Source: Epiperipatus broadwayi
Taxonomy: Eukaryota; Onychophora; Udeonychophora; Euonychophora; Peripatidae
Length of the DNA: 64,000 nt
Assembly: GCA_028023455.1 (NCBI GenBank)
Contig: JAQFVV010000072.1
Span: 205,001 to 269,000, forward strand
Reading direction: 5' to 3'
The notes below the pieces were generated by a model. The model searched no databases, was not told the origin of the DNA, and worked only from the letters and a program-made list of their open reading frames with translations. Position numbers and translations under genes: made by a program. This document shows, in pieces, positions 1 through 10,699 of the stretch (positions within the stretch are counted from its first letter, which is position 1; every line of letters starts with the position of its first letter).

Positions 1-436
1 TAATTCGGATATTATATGTGCCCCTAACTTGTCCTTCCATATCCAACCAAAATGCATTAGGACTCGATTGTTTAACTATTGTGTAAGGTCCTTCACATAG
101 ATGGTAAAACTTACTGTATTTATTTTCAATTTGCTTACTAACATGAGGGTTTTTTATTAAAACTTGATCTCCTACTTTGAAAGTATATGGAGTTCCAGTC
201 TTATTTTTATTCCTTTTATTGGCCTTACTTACCAATCGAAGATATGCTTTCTGCACATTTTCCTCCATACTACTTTGTTTATATCTAGTCATAGGTTGAT
301 ATTTATTGAACAACATGGAAATTGATTGATTAAAATGTAACTCAATGGGTGTGAATCCAGTGGATTCATTCACACTCCAGTTGTTATAATTAACTACCTG
401 GTCTATCTGTTTTATCATATCATTTTCCTATACTAT
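1..436 (-). pseudogene. Ty3/gypsy integrase C-terminal fragment
   Basis: Read on the minus strand, this stretch is open from about 430 to the window edge and encodes an integrase tail. It has the segment NESTGFTPIEL, which matches the conserved STG(Y/F)(S/T)P(F/I)EL region after the DDE core of Ty3/gypsy integrases. A GDQVLIKNP strand follows, and then YHLCEGPYTIV, typical of the SH3-like C-terminal domain. An in-frame TAG lies just upstream of the homology, next to a (TA)n tract, so the catalytic core is missing here. Integrase would insert the element's cDNA into the nucleus-held genome. The piece lies downstream, on the same strand, of the gag-like frame at 665-2002, with no protease, RT or RNase H between them. 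It is either an internally deleted element or the edge of a second one. Confidence 0.8.
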
Positions 437-445
437 CATAAGTTG

Positions 446-516
<71 letters not shown>
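446..516. repeat. (TA)n microsatellite
   Basis: About 70 bp of uninterrupted TA dinucleotides. It separates the integrase fragment from the gag-like frame and may be where the retroelement was interrupted. Confidence 0.95.
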
Positions 517-518
<2 letters not shown>

Positions 519-664
519 TACACCATTTGATTTATTCATTCATTTATTTTTCCCTTCTTAAAAAATATATACATCTCTTGAGAATTCATCCATTGTAAAA
601 AGTCCATTTTACATGTCCAAAGTTGCATCATTTGAAGTCCTTCCCTTATTATGTACTTTTTCTT

Positions 665-2002
665 TTAAGTACTGTCATTTATATGCCTCATAAAGGTGAA
701 GGGTCCTTCATAAGTGTTACATAACTTGTGGAACTGAAAACCTTTCTGTTTGATGGACTGCAACATGGTTATGTCTATTCTCATAATATAATTTTCTATG
801 TTTTGATCATCTTGTTGATTATGGAAAAACTCTAATTTCCATAATGCACAGCTAAGACGATCGCATTCACCAATTTCTTTAATGCCTTCAACAATGGCAT
901 TTGTAGTGTGACAGTTTTCTCCTAAGAAAGCTGTTTGAACTTGCAACAAACCATCCTTGTTATTGCTATTATGCTCCCAAATGTCATGTCTGAAAAGCAT
1001 TTTATTCTTGTTTCGATGGTAAACATGAATGTGCCTCAATAATCTCAAATATGAGTCCAAATCATTTATCATTGAACTTTCTTTCATATACTCTATCATG
1101 ACATCTTCAAAGTATGATGTGTCATCGACTCCTATTGCTTCATCATTTAACTTGGAATCAATCTTGAAAGCTTGTGATCTTTGTATCACTTCAATATTGA
1201 GAGTATCATTCATTTGCTTTTCTCTCAACTTAAATTCTGTACATTGAGTACTTGAATTAGTCTGGGTTTGTTGTGTTTCAACAACTAATGTACCCTTATT
1301 AAGTTGGGATTCAGTAATTCCAAACCCCTGGACAATGGTTTTATCTAAGCATTTTAGTTCTTGTCCTAAGGTTTCTATCTCCATATTTTGTTTGGTAAAA
1401 TTTTGCTCCAACTCCGTACTGATAATTTGTATTTCCATTGGTTCTTTCATATCATTCACATCCTTTTTCAATTCTTCTTTTGTTTTATTTATATCAAATT
1501 TGATTGCCATATTCTCCATCATACTATTCATATCATTTTTCATTTTCTCCATATTGCTATTTATATCACTTTTCATATTCTCCATCATACTATTCATATC
1601 ATTTTTCATATTATTCATATCACTCTTCATCTCCATGATTACTTGGATTAATTGTGCCAATGTTGTAGGGTTTTGCATAGCCTGAGTTACTCCTACTTCA
1701 GGCACTTGAATAATCTCACTGGGATGAATCATCTGAATTTGAGAAACTGTTTGACTCCCTTCTTGCATTTGTGGAGATTGTTCAACTTCCAGAATAGACC
1801 CCCCAGGTATCTGAATCATCACAGATTCTACCTTATTACTGGTAGTATCATCTACCATCTCACTGTCACTACTATCTTTCCCTATCTCCAAATGTTTTGA
1901 TTCCATATTACTTAATTGCTTACCACTTCTGGTTATCATTAAATATTTATTTATTTGCAAACTATTTATAAAATATTTATTTATAAAACTATAAATAATC
2001 AC
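665..2002 (-). CDS. Ty3/gypsy-like Gag protein (or Gag chimera)
   Basis: A 445-codon open frame, by far the longest in the window. The start region (ITRSGKQLSN near residue 24) and the acidic, Gln-rich N-terminus are followed by a heptad-like block at about residues 115-200 built from repeats of MKSDMNNMKNDMNSMMENM type, a clear coiled coil. A helical, charged region follows at about 290-420. This pattern fits Gag of arthropod/mollusc-type Ty3 elements, whose Gag assembles the particle. No CCHC zinc knuckle is visible. The last 20 residues (KLCNTYEGPFTFMRHI) resemble the integrase C-terminal strand YHLCEGPYTIV seen at 1-436, so the 3' end may be fused to pol-derived sequence after a deletion. 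Either the Met at residue 1 or the one at residue 22 could be the start. The family call is by resemblance only. Confidence 0.6.
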   Translation of the reverse strand: MIIYSFINKYFINSLQINKYLMITRSGKQLSNMESKHLEIGKDSSDSEMVDDTTSNKVESVMIQIPGGSILEVEQSPQMQEGSQTVSQIQMIHPSEIIQVPEVGVTQAMQNPTTLAQLIQVIMEMKSDMNNMKNDMNSMMENMKSDINSNMEKMKNDMNSMMENMAIKFDINKTKEELKKDVNDMKEPMEIQIISTELEQNFTKQNMEIETLGQELKCLDKTIVQGFGITESQLNKGTLVVETQQTQTNSSTQCTEFKLREKQMNDTLNIEVIQRSQAFKIDSKLNDEAIGVDDTSYFEDVMIEYMKESSMINDLDSYLRLLRHIHVYHRNKNKMLFRHDIWEHNSNNKDGLLQVQTAFLGENCHTTNAIVEGIKEIGECDRLSCALWKLEFFHNQQDDQNIENYIMRIDITMLQSIKQKGFQFHKLCNTYEGPFTFMRHINDST

Positions 2003-2439
2003 ATGTCACAGTGCATCATGCCACTCCCAACCATTGCATTTATCTTTTACCTTTTTTTCTAGTTTTTAATAGATCTACTTTTAGCCTATGTCCTTTTACA
2101 TGCCCAACTCTACTATTTTATTATCATTTATTAATCACTTAACTATTTATCATCGGTCTCTGTTTATTGCCCAATCCTTTATATTTCCTATTTACACTCA
2201 ATACTTTAGATCTCTTATTGAAAATTGATTCAAGTTTATGTGATCTATTATCACTATTACTATTATTTTAGATGAAATTGCTAATTGTTTGTCATGTGAA
2301 TAAGTTCATTTGGGTTTATGTTGATAGAAAAATATAAAATGAAATGTGCTTTAACATTTTTTAAAAATAAATAAATTTAAATGTCAGTCCAATGGCTGGA
2401 CTTCCTTTACAAGCAGAGTATATTCATACCTAACATACT

Positions 2440-2960
2440 GGATACCAGATGTAACTATTGGTAAATACATTTGGATACCTCTATCAACTGTAATATCTTT
2501 ATGCCTACCATGTTGTGTCAGATATAACTATTAGTAAATATACTTGGATACCTCTGTCAACTGTAATATCTTCATGCCTACCACGTTGCGTGCCAGATAT
2601 AATGGATGGAATGATTCACTTGGATATATTGATCAGATTCAACAATCAGCTGGTTCAATCACAATGGTATGACCAACTTACACAAAGTATTTATATGATG
2701 ATACACCTATCTATCGAGCTCCAAACATTGCTGGTGCCAGATATAATGGATGGAACGATGACTACTAGCCCCAAAAGTTGATGATGCCAGATATAACAGA
2801 AGGAATGATTACAACTAATCCCAAACATTGCTAACACCAGTATAATGGGCAGTACTCTTCATCAACAGTCATAAACTAACCAAGCCCAATGATGGTGCAC
2901 CAGATGTAATGGATGGTCAACTAACTTGCAGACTGTACTACTATGCAGATGTAGCAATAT
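2440..2960. repeat. degenerate tandem repeat, CCAGATATAATGG motif
   Basis: A unit of about 75 bp is duplicated at 2442-2516 and 2517-2592 (both contain ATACCTCT.TCAACTGTAATATCT and end CCTACCA.GTTG). Further shorter copies of the motif CCAGATATAATGGATGGAA recur near 2595, 2735, 2787, 2835 and 2897. It lies upstream of the gag-like frame on the minus strand and could be leader or LTR sequence of that element, but I see no matching second LTR. Confidence 0.6.
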
Positions 2961-5465
2961 GGTGTGGGGATAAGTTAATATGCTCTAATTTATTGCCCCT
3001 AATGAAACAATCTGCAGAGACCTACCAGGCTTAGAAGGGAAAAAAGTTGCATCCAACTATGTTCAGACTGTGGGTCATCTAATAGAGTGCTAATGAGAAC
3101 CCGATGAAATGCTTAACCAATGATTGCATACTCTTTAATTGACTAACTCTATCCCTATTTAATAATATTAAATGCAATTTAGGTTAGTTCATCCACTTTC
3201 CCCCTTTTAAATTCCATTATGCCCTAATATTCAAACCCAGAGAGAATATTGCTTTTAACTCCTTTAGCAGGTATGAACAGATACACACAGCAACACCTGC
3301 ACCTATATATAGGTTACAACTAGCATTTATTATATTTGTTTTATTTTCAAGCTTTTATATGATAAGAAAAATAGATGTGTATGCATGCCTAATTGTTTAT
3401 AAACTGTGGAATGTCGGGACAACTCAATAAACCAGAGACCGGAATAATACAAACTCTTAAACATTTATTAACAATAATAAATATCATCAAGTATAACAAC
3501 AATAGTAATGATAAAAAAAAAAAAAAAATTAATAATCATCATATGTACATGTGTCACATGTGAACCTCTACCATTTTACTAATTAATTATCCTCCACATC
3601 CAACCCTTATACCCCATGGTAGAAATCCACCTATGTCACTCATTCTCTACAAATCATAATTATATAGAAAAATAAACTTTAGTTATTTAATATAATTAAG
3701 ATGCTGGCTAGCTAAATTATATATTTGCAGATGTTAACAACCTATTTAACAAGTTTCCCCAATTTATATATATGATAGAGACAGATACTAGTTGATTAGT
3801 CAAACATACTGGAAAATATATGTACAAGGTTAATCACAAAATAAAACATATAATATGTATTCTGTATAAGTGTTGTAATTTAACCTATGAAAATAAATTT
3901 AGAGAATCTTACCTTAATATTTATGTGGATAACCTGATGTGAAGCAGGTGGGTTAACCTAAATTTTATTTACAATGAAAATATAAAAATATCAAAGTGAA
4001 TAATCCCCCCTTTCTTCTTTGCTAATTCTCAAAAAAAATGAGGTTTCAGCATCAGAGTGTGAAAATACAACAGATAACAAGACTTAAACAAAAAAAAAAA
4101 ATTAACAAAAATTTACAATATTGATTCTTTGATTAAAAATTGTAATTGGAACAAAGTTCATAAAAATCATCCTAATAGAAGTAGTAGTAGTTGATAGTTA
4201 GGCAAGTTGTTCTTCAAAGCAGTTTTACTTAGTAAATCATTTTCCTTAGCAAGGATAGATAGGTACAATGGTGTCTCCTGTAGTTGTGTTTAATGGTAAA
4301 CACCTTGATCCTCATTTGATTCATCATTAAGTATTCCAATCCTTGTTTACTTTGGACTGCAGGCATCTTCTTGTGTGTTTACAATAAAGTAAATATATAT
4401 ATATACATATATAGGGTTTAATGCAGCTGGTAGGAAATACCATGACACACAATAGCATGTTTTGCTCTAGCCCATTTTCATATTAAAGTACAATTTAATA
4501 ATTATTTATAATCATATATTTGTATTGAATAGTATTGAAGCACTTTAAATATATATTAAGAAAATTATTTCATTTTTTTTCTTTTCCAATTTTCAGCAGA
4601 CTTAATTCTCGTTATTCTTTTTGAAAAGATTTAAAATATTCAAATTTACTCCAACAACTTTTAAAACACGATTTAATTATTTAAGAATTTATCAATTATT
4701 CTTACTTCTTATTTCGTTTTCTTTCCTCTGAATTTGGTAAACTTTTAGTTACAGCATTTGACTTTTAAAATGTTTATAATTTAACTAAAAGAAAAAGTAA
4801 AACTCCATTTTCCACATTCTAAATTTTAGTTTTAATTGCTGTCTTTTGTTACAGGTGCTATAACAATAAGAAGAACGATTTGTAAACTGTTTTTTGTTTT
4901 TATACATTTCACGCACACGTAGATTTCCAGGAATGCTAAGATTTTAAACTGCCTATTGTTTAAATTCATTTAGATTTTTATATGTATTGTTTAAATACAT
5001 TTTATTTATTACAAATAAAAAAAAATAATAATATCAGTTTTATTTTTACACACATGCCCATCCCAACTTAACTTCAGGCTATCCCAAAATCATTTAACTA
5101 TAAATTAATATTCAATTTTAAATTTTAAATATATATATATATATACATTACAGTTTATTTAATCAAATAGTTTATATATATATACAATATTACTTTCTAA
5201 AATACTGATCGTATTTTATTTTATAATAAAACAATCTATTGTGCATTATATGTATATATGTAATAAATAACAAACAAATAATCTTCCCATTATTAATATA
5301 AATTCCAAATGGGTTGGGTTCAATAACTAGGCTTGATCTTTTTAGGAATGTGTGCATTGTAAGCTACCCTTTACAGTACGAACAGTGCTACTATTTTAAC
5401 AGCTTGTATAAGCATAGAAAATGGTGATCTTGAGATGTTTTTAATTGTTTTATACCAATATTTTC
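2961..5465. other. no gene seen; AT-rich filler
   Basis: Nothing coding is visible on either strand. The stretch holds poly-A runs (3520-3537, 4090-4101) and short (TA)n tracts. A sequence beginning TGTCGGGACAACTC at 3412 is somewhat more G+C-rich, but it has no recognisable partner here. Confidence 0.5.
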
Positions 5466-5578
5466 CATAGTATGATGGTGACTGCGGTTTTTCAAAAACC
5501 AAAAACACCAAAATGTATAGATACTGAATTGAGTTCAGCTCTATATAACTGCTATATTTTTTAGAAAATATATTAGGC
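5466..5578 (+). repeat. family B repeat fragment
   Basis: Matches the distal part of the family B arm at 39230-39330 (GATGGTGACTG.GGT, GAATTGAGTTCAGCTCTATATAACT). It is an isolated partial copy without the ribozyme-like segment. Confidence 0.6.
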
Positions 5579-6059
5579 TTTCGTAACTCGAGAGCTGTAA
5601 GTTATAAAGCTAAGTTTTATTTCAGAAAAAAATAGTAATAAATAAATACATATCTAATTTTAAAAGCAATAAATAGATCACTAATAATTAATGGAAACAT
5701 AAAGGTAAATAAATATGTAAAAATTAAATTTTGTAAAATAAAGGAAACTTTATTTTGATAATTTGAGTTTAAGTTTAATTTAATGAAGAAAGATTGGCTT
5801 GCAGATAAATTAGACTTAGATAAAGATTATAAGTTAAAAGTATTATATAAAAGATTGCTGAAAGACAATGCAAATGATTATTTTCAAGGTGGGATATAAC
5901 TTGTGGATTTAAAATACCAAGAAACCATTAAACTATTTTAGGAGAAAACAAATGGAATAAATATTTAAAGCTAATTACTATGGAATGAGAATGGACATAA
6001 TTAGAAACCAGATCCTTATTGGCATTGTAAAGATGCATTAGTAAAATGAATTTACAGTT

Positions 6060-6252
6060 ACATTGGAATGATAGGAATTTTTAAATGATATCAAGTAAGA
6101 AGAAAACAGTACAAATAGTGCATGCAACAAAAGAGCATCAGCAGCAGCTTTTCTCCACTCATCACAAGCTGTCATAAGGACCTTTGAGAAAAGCTGAGGG
6201 AAAAGTGCCCTAGACTTTTCTGCAATGATGGAAAGTGTCCCAGGGCCCATGC
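6060..6252 (-). CDS. possible host exon or unknown protein fragment
   Basis: On the minus strand a pyrimidine-rich tract ending TTTCATTTTCACAG (a good splice-acceptor shape) leads into about 60 codons of unusually G+C-rich sequence reading GMGPGTLSIIAEKSRALFPQ, then a helix-like stretch with CDEWRKAAADALLLHAL. Base composition and residue use are more protein-like than almost anything else in the window outside transposons. The open frame runs from 6325 to 6038, but the part upstream of the acceptor and the last 20 residues look non-coding. I do not recognise the family and see no clear donor; GTACTG near 6110 is only a weak candidate. It may be an exon of a gene whose other exons lie outside, or chance. 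Confidence 0.25.
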
Positions 6253-6599
6253 CTGTGAAAATGAAAGAAAGCTGGCTAGGGAAAATGTTTATAGACCTCA
6301 CTGGTCTTTCATTATTTGTGTACACCTGAGAGGACGCAATTTAAATACTATGAGTATAAACTTTTAGTATAATAGTAGTGGCAGTATTTGTTTGTTTGGT
6401 GGTGATTATAGCATTAAAGATTTAGAATTTTAAAGCAAGGACTATTTGTTAATATGTATATAAAGTAACTATGGATCATTATTTAGTAAAATCTTAATTG
6501 ATGTGTATATATATATAATATGTAAAAATATATATTTATTCTTATTTAATAACATTTTGGGTAATTAATAATTTTGTGATAATTGTTGGTAGTTGGCTT

Positions 6600-6915
6600 T
6601 ATAGTTGAATACACAAAACAATGACTACACAAGTAAGTTAGCTTGGATTGAAAATATTATTGTGTTTTTATCTTGGGCTCACAGTTTTATAGTTAACTAA
6701 AGAAGTAAAAGGGTCTTCAGGAAGGTTGCATTTGATCCTAAGATCCAAGTGCAGTGCTCTCAGATCCATGACTCCTCACTGATGAAGGCCATAAGCCAGA
6801 AACTAGTCTGGGAATATTGGATAAGTAGGCACTAGATAGGGATTTTATGCACATGCCTTCCTGCATTCGTTAATTACTAAGTCTTGCACTGAGTGGCACT
6901 ACTGTCTGGAAAGTG
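6600..6915 (+). repeat. family B repeat copy with hammerhead-like core
   Basis: One arm of dispersed family B, from TTGAAAATATTATTGTG to CACTACTGTCTGG. The family signature runs ATTGTG-TTTTTA...AGTTAACTAA...GATCCTAAGATC...CTCACTGATGA...GAAACTAGTC...GGCACTAGATAGGGATTT...ACTGAGTGGCACTACTG. The ribozyme-like part is listed separately. Confidence 0.85.
6775..6812 (+). ncRNA. hammerhead-like motif, family B
   Basis: Order seen: CTCA (helix I 5'), CTGATGA core, A-GGC-CATAA-GCC-A (short helix II with an A·A mismatch at its base), GAAA, CTAGTC (palindromic helix III ACUAGU plus C17), TGGG (helix I 3', pairing with CTCA through one G·U). The catalytic core is complete. The A·A at positions 10.1/11.1 makes activity uncertain. 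Confidence 0.55.
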
Positions 6916-6917
6916 GG

Positions 6918-7110
6918 TTTGGAAAAAGATAAGGGAGATTTAAATATAAAGGCCATAGAGTTGACAAAGATTATGTTGTGGAAATGGGATGGAGCAGAAT
7001 ATGGGAAAACTTAGACTGGTGAATGTAAAATTTAGTAGCTAACAGGTTTCTCTGGGCATAATTGCTGAGAGATTCTTGACTTCATTTAAGACAAACCTAC
7101 AGAAAATCAC
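6918..7110 (+). mobile_element. 3' end of the APE-type LINE (copy 2)
   Basis: Encodes the same C-terminus as the LINE at 31838-35345: DLNIKAIELTKIMLWKWDGA (with the flanking EYGKT and stop), followed by a similar 3' UTR (GTTTCTCTGGGCATAATTG). This shows the family has at least two copies and marks its 3' end. Only the last 30 codons remain. Confidence 0.85.
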
Positions 7111-7139
7111 ATCACATTATTATTTTATCACCAGAATAC

Positions 7140-7460
7140 TTCATTATTTGACTGAAACTTCCTGTACTCACAAGTGTGACATCAATCACTTCAGATAAAT
7201 ATATTAATGATTACAACTAATCATTTTTTAAACTAAAGATATTCATAGCCTAGATATAAACTTTAATCCTCATCTGTTTTTAATTGTACATAAACATATA
7301 AAATCACTCAAGCACTTATGTATGATTTAAAAAAAACAGATACTGTATAGTAAAAATAATCTCTAGTTTAATAAATTAGTAATAATTATTAAAGTATTTG
7401 CCTAAAGTGAATGTTGCCAAAATTGTGAGTATAGAAAGTTTGACATATATAAAATCCAAG
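7140..7460. repeat. family H foldback repeat
   Basis: Left part (about 7155-7290) and right part (about 7345-7455) are inverted relatives: AACTTCCTGTACTCACAA...GATATAAACTTTAATC against GATAATCTCTAG...TGTGAGTATAGAAAGTTTG. Related copies lie at 8570-8720 and 31600-31800. No coding content is visible. Confidence 0.6.
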
Positions 7461-7702
7461 TGTAATATTTTGGTATTGATAAATGCTGAACAAATGATGG
7501 AAACATGTGTAAGAGATTGTAACATAAGCCACCTGATGAGTGCTGGTTTAGCATGAAATGCATCTGGGGGAGATGGCATTTGTCTTAGTATCTTTATTCA
7601 CGTATTTCAAAAATGTGTAGTGGAGTAGAAATTTTAATTATATCTTAAACAAAATTCTTTCTATATATATTGAATTACCTAAATATTCCATATTCAAGTT
7701 TT

Positions 7703-7812
7703 GTCAAGTGTTGTTAGCCGGGAGGTCATCGCAGTCGCCTTGCAAGCAAGTAGTTGTTTGCAAACGGTTGTGGGTTCGCGTCCCGGCCGATGCTATGACA
7801 TATGAAAAAATA
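7703..7812 (+). mobile_element. tRNA-derived SINE, type 1
   Basis: Body starts GTCAAGTGTTGTTAGCC and ends GATGCTATGACATATG plus an A-run. An A-box-like segment (TTAGCCGGGAGGTCATCGC) and a B-box (GGGTTCGCGTCCC) mark a Pol III tRNA-type promoter. The anticodon-loop position reads CTTGCAA. An 18-bp direct repeat ATTCCATATTCAAGTTTT flanks it (7685-7702 and 7813-7830), the target duplication of LINE-driven insertion. The exact duplication implies a fairly young insertion. Confidence 0.9.
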
Positions 7813-8569
7813 ATTCCATATTCAAGTTTTGAAATAGTAAACTTGATGTTAAGCTGATTTAAACATGATAATAATTTTTATATAAAGTGTTTTTTAGACA
7901 TTTTTGAGTAGTCTATACAGTACGGATTTTTTTAAAAAAATCCATACATAGATTGATAAATCATTTGCGTCTAAATATTTAAATGTTTCTTCTATGATCA
8001 GTTTGTTCAAGTTGTTTTAAAAGTAAATATTATCAAAAATAAGAAAGTTGACAGTTAGATGATTTATGTCGTTATCTACCCATTAGAATGATACGAAATT
8101 TAAAATGCCCAGTGGATTAAAAGAAAATTACAAAATAAACCGCACATCAAAAATAGTTATTAAAAATCCATATTCGAAATTGTGCTTCAAGTTAAATGAT
8201 TTGAAAAATCAGAGATTGAACTAAACATTACAAACTGCTTTTATATTAAAAGTCGATTGATTTCTTGAAAATCTCCAAAGTATATCTGCATATAAGAAGT
8301 AATAAGAATAATGCTTTTTTTTTTAATCTAAACATTTTTTTTAAAAAATAGAAACTTTTATAAGTAATTCTAGATTTAAAATATTGATATAGAACTTTTA
8401 ATTTGAATAACTTGAGAAAACTTATTAAAATTCATATAAGCAAAACTTCATAATCGATTAATTTATTATAAACTTTTAGTTTAACGCACACGTGTATATA
8501 TATATATATTTAAAAAAATCAAGCCATACACCACGCAACTTAACTTATATATATATATTACAAATTGAT

Positions 8570-8720
8570 TTATAAGTGTCAAACTTTCTGTATCCGCAAA
8601 TTTGATATCATTCACCTAAGATGAATACATTATTGACTCTTATTAATAATATATTAACTTAGAGATTATCCATAGCTCAGATATAAACTTTAAACGTCAG
8701 TTACAAATTAAACATCTTTT
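8570..8720 (+). repeat. family H repeat fragment
   Basis: Matches the 7155-7290 arm: GTCAAACTTTCTGTATCCGCAAATTTGA..ATCATTCAC (shown in parts), then ATAGCTCAGATATAAACTTTAA. Non-coding. Confidence 0.6.
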
Positions 8721-8817
8721 TAATTAAACATAAACACATAAAATAATTCTTTATTTTTCTATGTGTAAATATCTTTTATAAATATATTAAAAACTTGCAC
8801 TTTATCAAACATTCTTT

Positions 8818-9843
8818 AAAAAAATCATCATCATCAACCATTATCAATCCACTGCAGGATAAAGTATCTCCAAGATCAAATCATCTTCTCCAATCTTTAG
8901 CTTTTCTTTTCCACATCACCCCTGTACCCTTTCTTATTTTATCCATCCATCTCACCTATAGTCTCTTTCTGGGTCTTTTACAATCTCTTGGAATCCTGTG
9001 TAAGATTTCAATTGTTCATCTATTATCATCTCTTCCAGAAATATGTCCAGACCAACTCCACTCCGGTTTTTTAATTTTTTCAATGAGGTCAGTAACACCT
9101 GTTTGTTTTCTTACCCATATATAGCATTTTTGATCTCTTCTTTGAGTGATCTGAAGTCTCTGTAATGCTCTTCTATTAAGTGTCCAAGTCACAGATTCAT
9201 AAGTAAGAACTGGTAAGACACATTTATTAAAAAGCTTCTTTTTCAAACATGTAGGTATATTTCCTTTTAGTATCAAATTATTTCTACCAAAAGCACTCTA
9301 ACCAAGTTTAATTCTATGATTAATTTAATCCATTGTGTTTCCATCTGTATTAATAATCTGACCAAGGTATTTATAGCTGTTAACTTCCTCTAACTCATCA
9401 TAATCAATCTTTATTTTCATATTTTGAGAAAATCCATTGAACATTACTTTAGTCTCTTTAACGTTTATCTTTAGTCCTACTTTCCTACTTTCATATTATA
9501 ACTCCTGCAACATTTCCTACAGCTCTAAAGCATTATTTGCAAAAATAACTACATCATCTGCAAAATCTAAATGACTTAAATAATCTCCATTTACTTTCAC
9601 TCCTTTAGCTTTCCATTTTTCTTGCAGCACTGGTGTAAAAGTTTTGGAGATATGGAGTCACCTTGTCTTATATCCTTCTTAATGTTGACTTTCCCAGTAT
9701 CATTATGTAATTTAATCATTGATGTTGCATTTTTATAAATATTCTTCAAAATATGACAATATCTTGGATTTATATCTTGATGATCTAATGCTTTAATCAC
9801 TCAAAAAATGTTTATACAATCAAATGCCTTTTCATAATCTCAA

Positions 9844-9846
<3 letters not shown>
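8818..9846 (-). pseudogene. RTE/BovB-like LINE reverse transcriptase, 5'-truncated
   Basis: On the minus strand the RT motifs appear in order: DYEKAFD (motif A, near 9838-9818), ALDHQDINPRYCHILKNIYK, IRQGDSISPKL (motif B, near 9670-9640), LSHLDFADDVVIFAN (motif C, FADD near 9552-9563). Then come YLGQIINTDGN and the connection KLFNKCVLPVLTYE/TWTLNRRALQRL/GVTDLIEKIK, typical of RTE-superfamily LINEs often annotated as endonuclease-reverse transcriptase in invertebrates. Several stops and frameshifts break the frame, so it is inactive. The element begins abruptly in RT beside a (TA)n tract at 9849-9873, a usual 5' truncation, and ends in an ATC-rich tail (TGATGA on the sense strand). The same 3' end recurs at 30030-30280, 52780-53292 and 57863-58020. 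Confidence 0.85.
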
Positions 9847-9873
<27 letters not shown>

Positions 9874-9874
<1 letters not shown>

Positions 9875-10320
9875 TACAATCTGCACTTCATGCTAAATCA
9901 GCACTCTTCAGGCAGCTCAGGCTAAAATCTCTCACACATCTTCATTTTTTGTTTAGAATTTATCAATTTCAAATTATTACAGATGGATTTATAGATGTCT
10001 TTATTCATACATTTTAAGAATATGGTAGAGTGAAAGTTTTAAGTATATCTGTGTGTGCTGGCATAAATAAACTCCATGCATGTGATTTAAAACTATCTTA
10101 GATAGACTTACCTAATGCCTGAAAGAAATATTAGCCTGTACTATTAATTATTTGTTAAGTGTTAGCCTGCCTAAAAACTCTTTCATTAGAGTACATGTTC
10201 ACAATTAAATAAAACAGTTTTGAAAAAATTATATTATAAAATAAGTATCAATTCTGAATAATCTTAATCATATCTCCATCAGAAATTTCTCTTTCCTAAA
10301 TTATAAGAATATCAATAATC
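9874..10320. other. no gene seen
   Basis: AT-rich DNA between the RTE-like LINE and the TA/TG microsatellite. At its start, TGCACTTCATGCTAAATCAGCACTCTTCAG resembles (in parts) the family A hammerhead region, but it is too decayed to call. Confidence 0.4.
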
Positions 10321-10330
10321 ATAAACAATG

Positions 10331-10331
<1 letters not shown>

Positions 10332-10370
<39 letters not shown>
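10332..10370. repeat. (TA)n/(TG)n microsatellite
   Basis: TA repeats run straight into TG repeats. A second mixed tract (TA then TG) lies at 10663-10697, on the other side of the palindrome, in mirror arrangement. Confidence 0.9.
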
Positions 10371-10408
10371 AATAAATAAAGTTTGATATCTGTATTCGTT
10401 TCACAATA

Positions 10409-10668
10409 TATGTAATATACAAATCAATATATATATATATCAAAATACAGTACAATTTATATAAATTATATTCTTTTAGAAGTACTTTTGACTATACACT
10501 TTGTAGTCTTTATCAACTATATAACGTTGAATTATTCAACGTTGATTATTCAACGTTATATAGTTGATAAAGACTACAAAGTGTATAGTCGAAAGTACTT
10601 CTAAAAGAATATAATTTATATAAATTGTACTGTATTTTGAAATATATATTGATTTGTATATTACATAT
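10409..10668. repeat. near-perfect palindrome, family E
   Basis: Left arm about 10409-10534 and right arm about 10548-10668 are inverted copies with very few differences, for example AGTACTTTTGACTATACAC against GTGTATAGTCGAAAGTACT. The centre is GAATTATTCAACGTTGATT. The near-identity implies recent formation or correction between arms. Each arm contains a degenerate hammerhead-like block, TTGATAA-A-GACTA...TAGTC-GAAA-GTACT. Confidence 0.9.
10561..10605 (+). ncRNA. degenerate hammerhead-like motif, family E
   Basis: TAG (helix I 5'), TTGATAA in place of CTGANGA, one extra A, helix II GACTA/TAGTC, GAAA, palindromic helix III AGUACU, H17=U, CTA (helix I 3'). Core positions 3 and 8 are changed, so self-cleavage is unlikely in this copy. 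In the left arm the GAAA is also lost. Confidence 0.35.
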
Positions 10669-10699
10669 ATATATATATATATAGTGTGTGTGTGTGTTC

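Noticed and set aside
1029-1900. Plus-strand frames opposite the gag-like gene
   Set aside because: Shadows of the minus-strand frame; hydrophobic composition mirrors the Lys/Met/Asn-rich coiled coil.
2000-5000. A 5' LTR and primer-binding site for the Ty3/gypsy element
   Set aside because: I could not find a repeated TG...CA unit or a convincing tRNA 3'-end complement.
8795-9124. Plus-strand frame of 109 codons
   Set aside because: It lies antisense to the RTE-like LINE 3' end and has no protein features.
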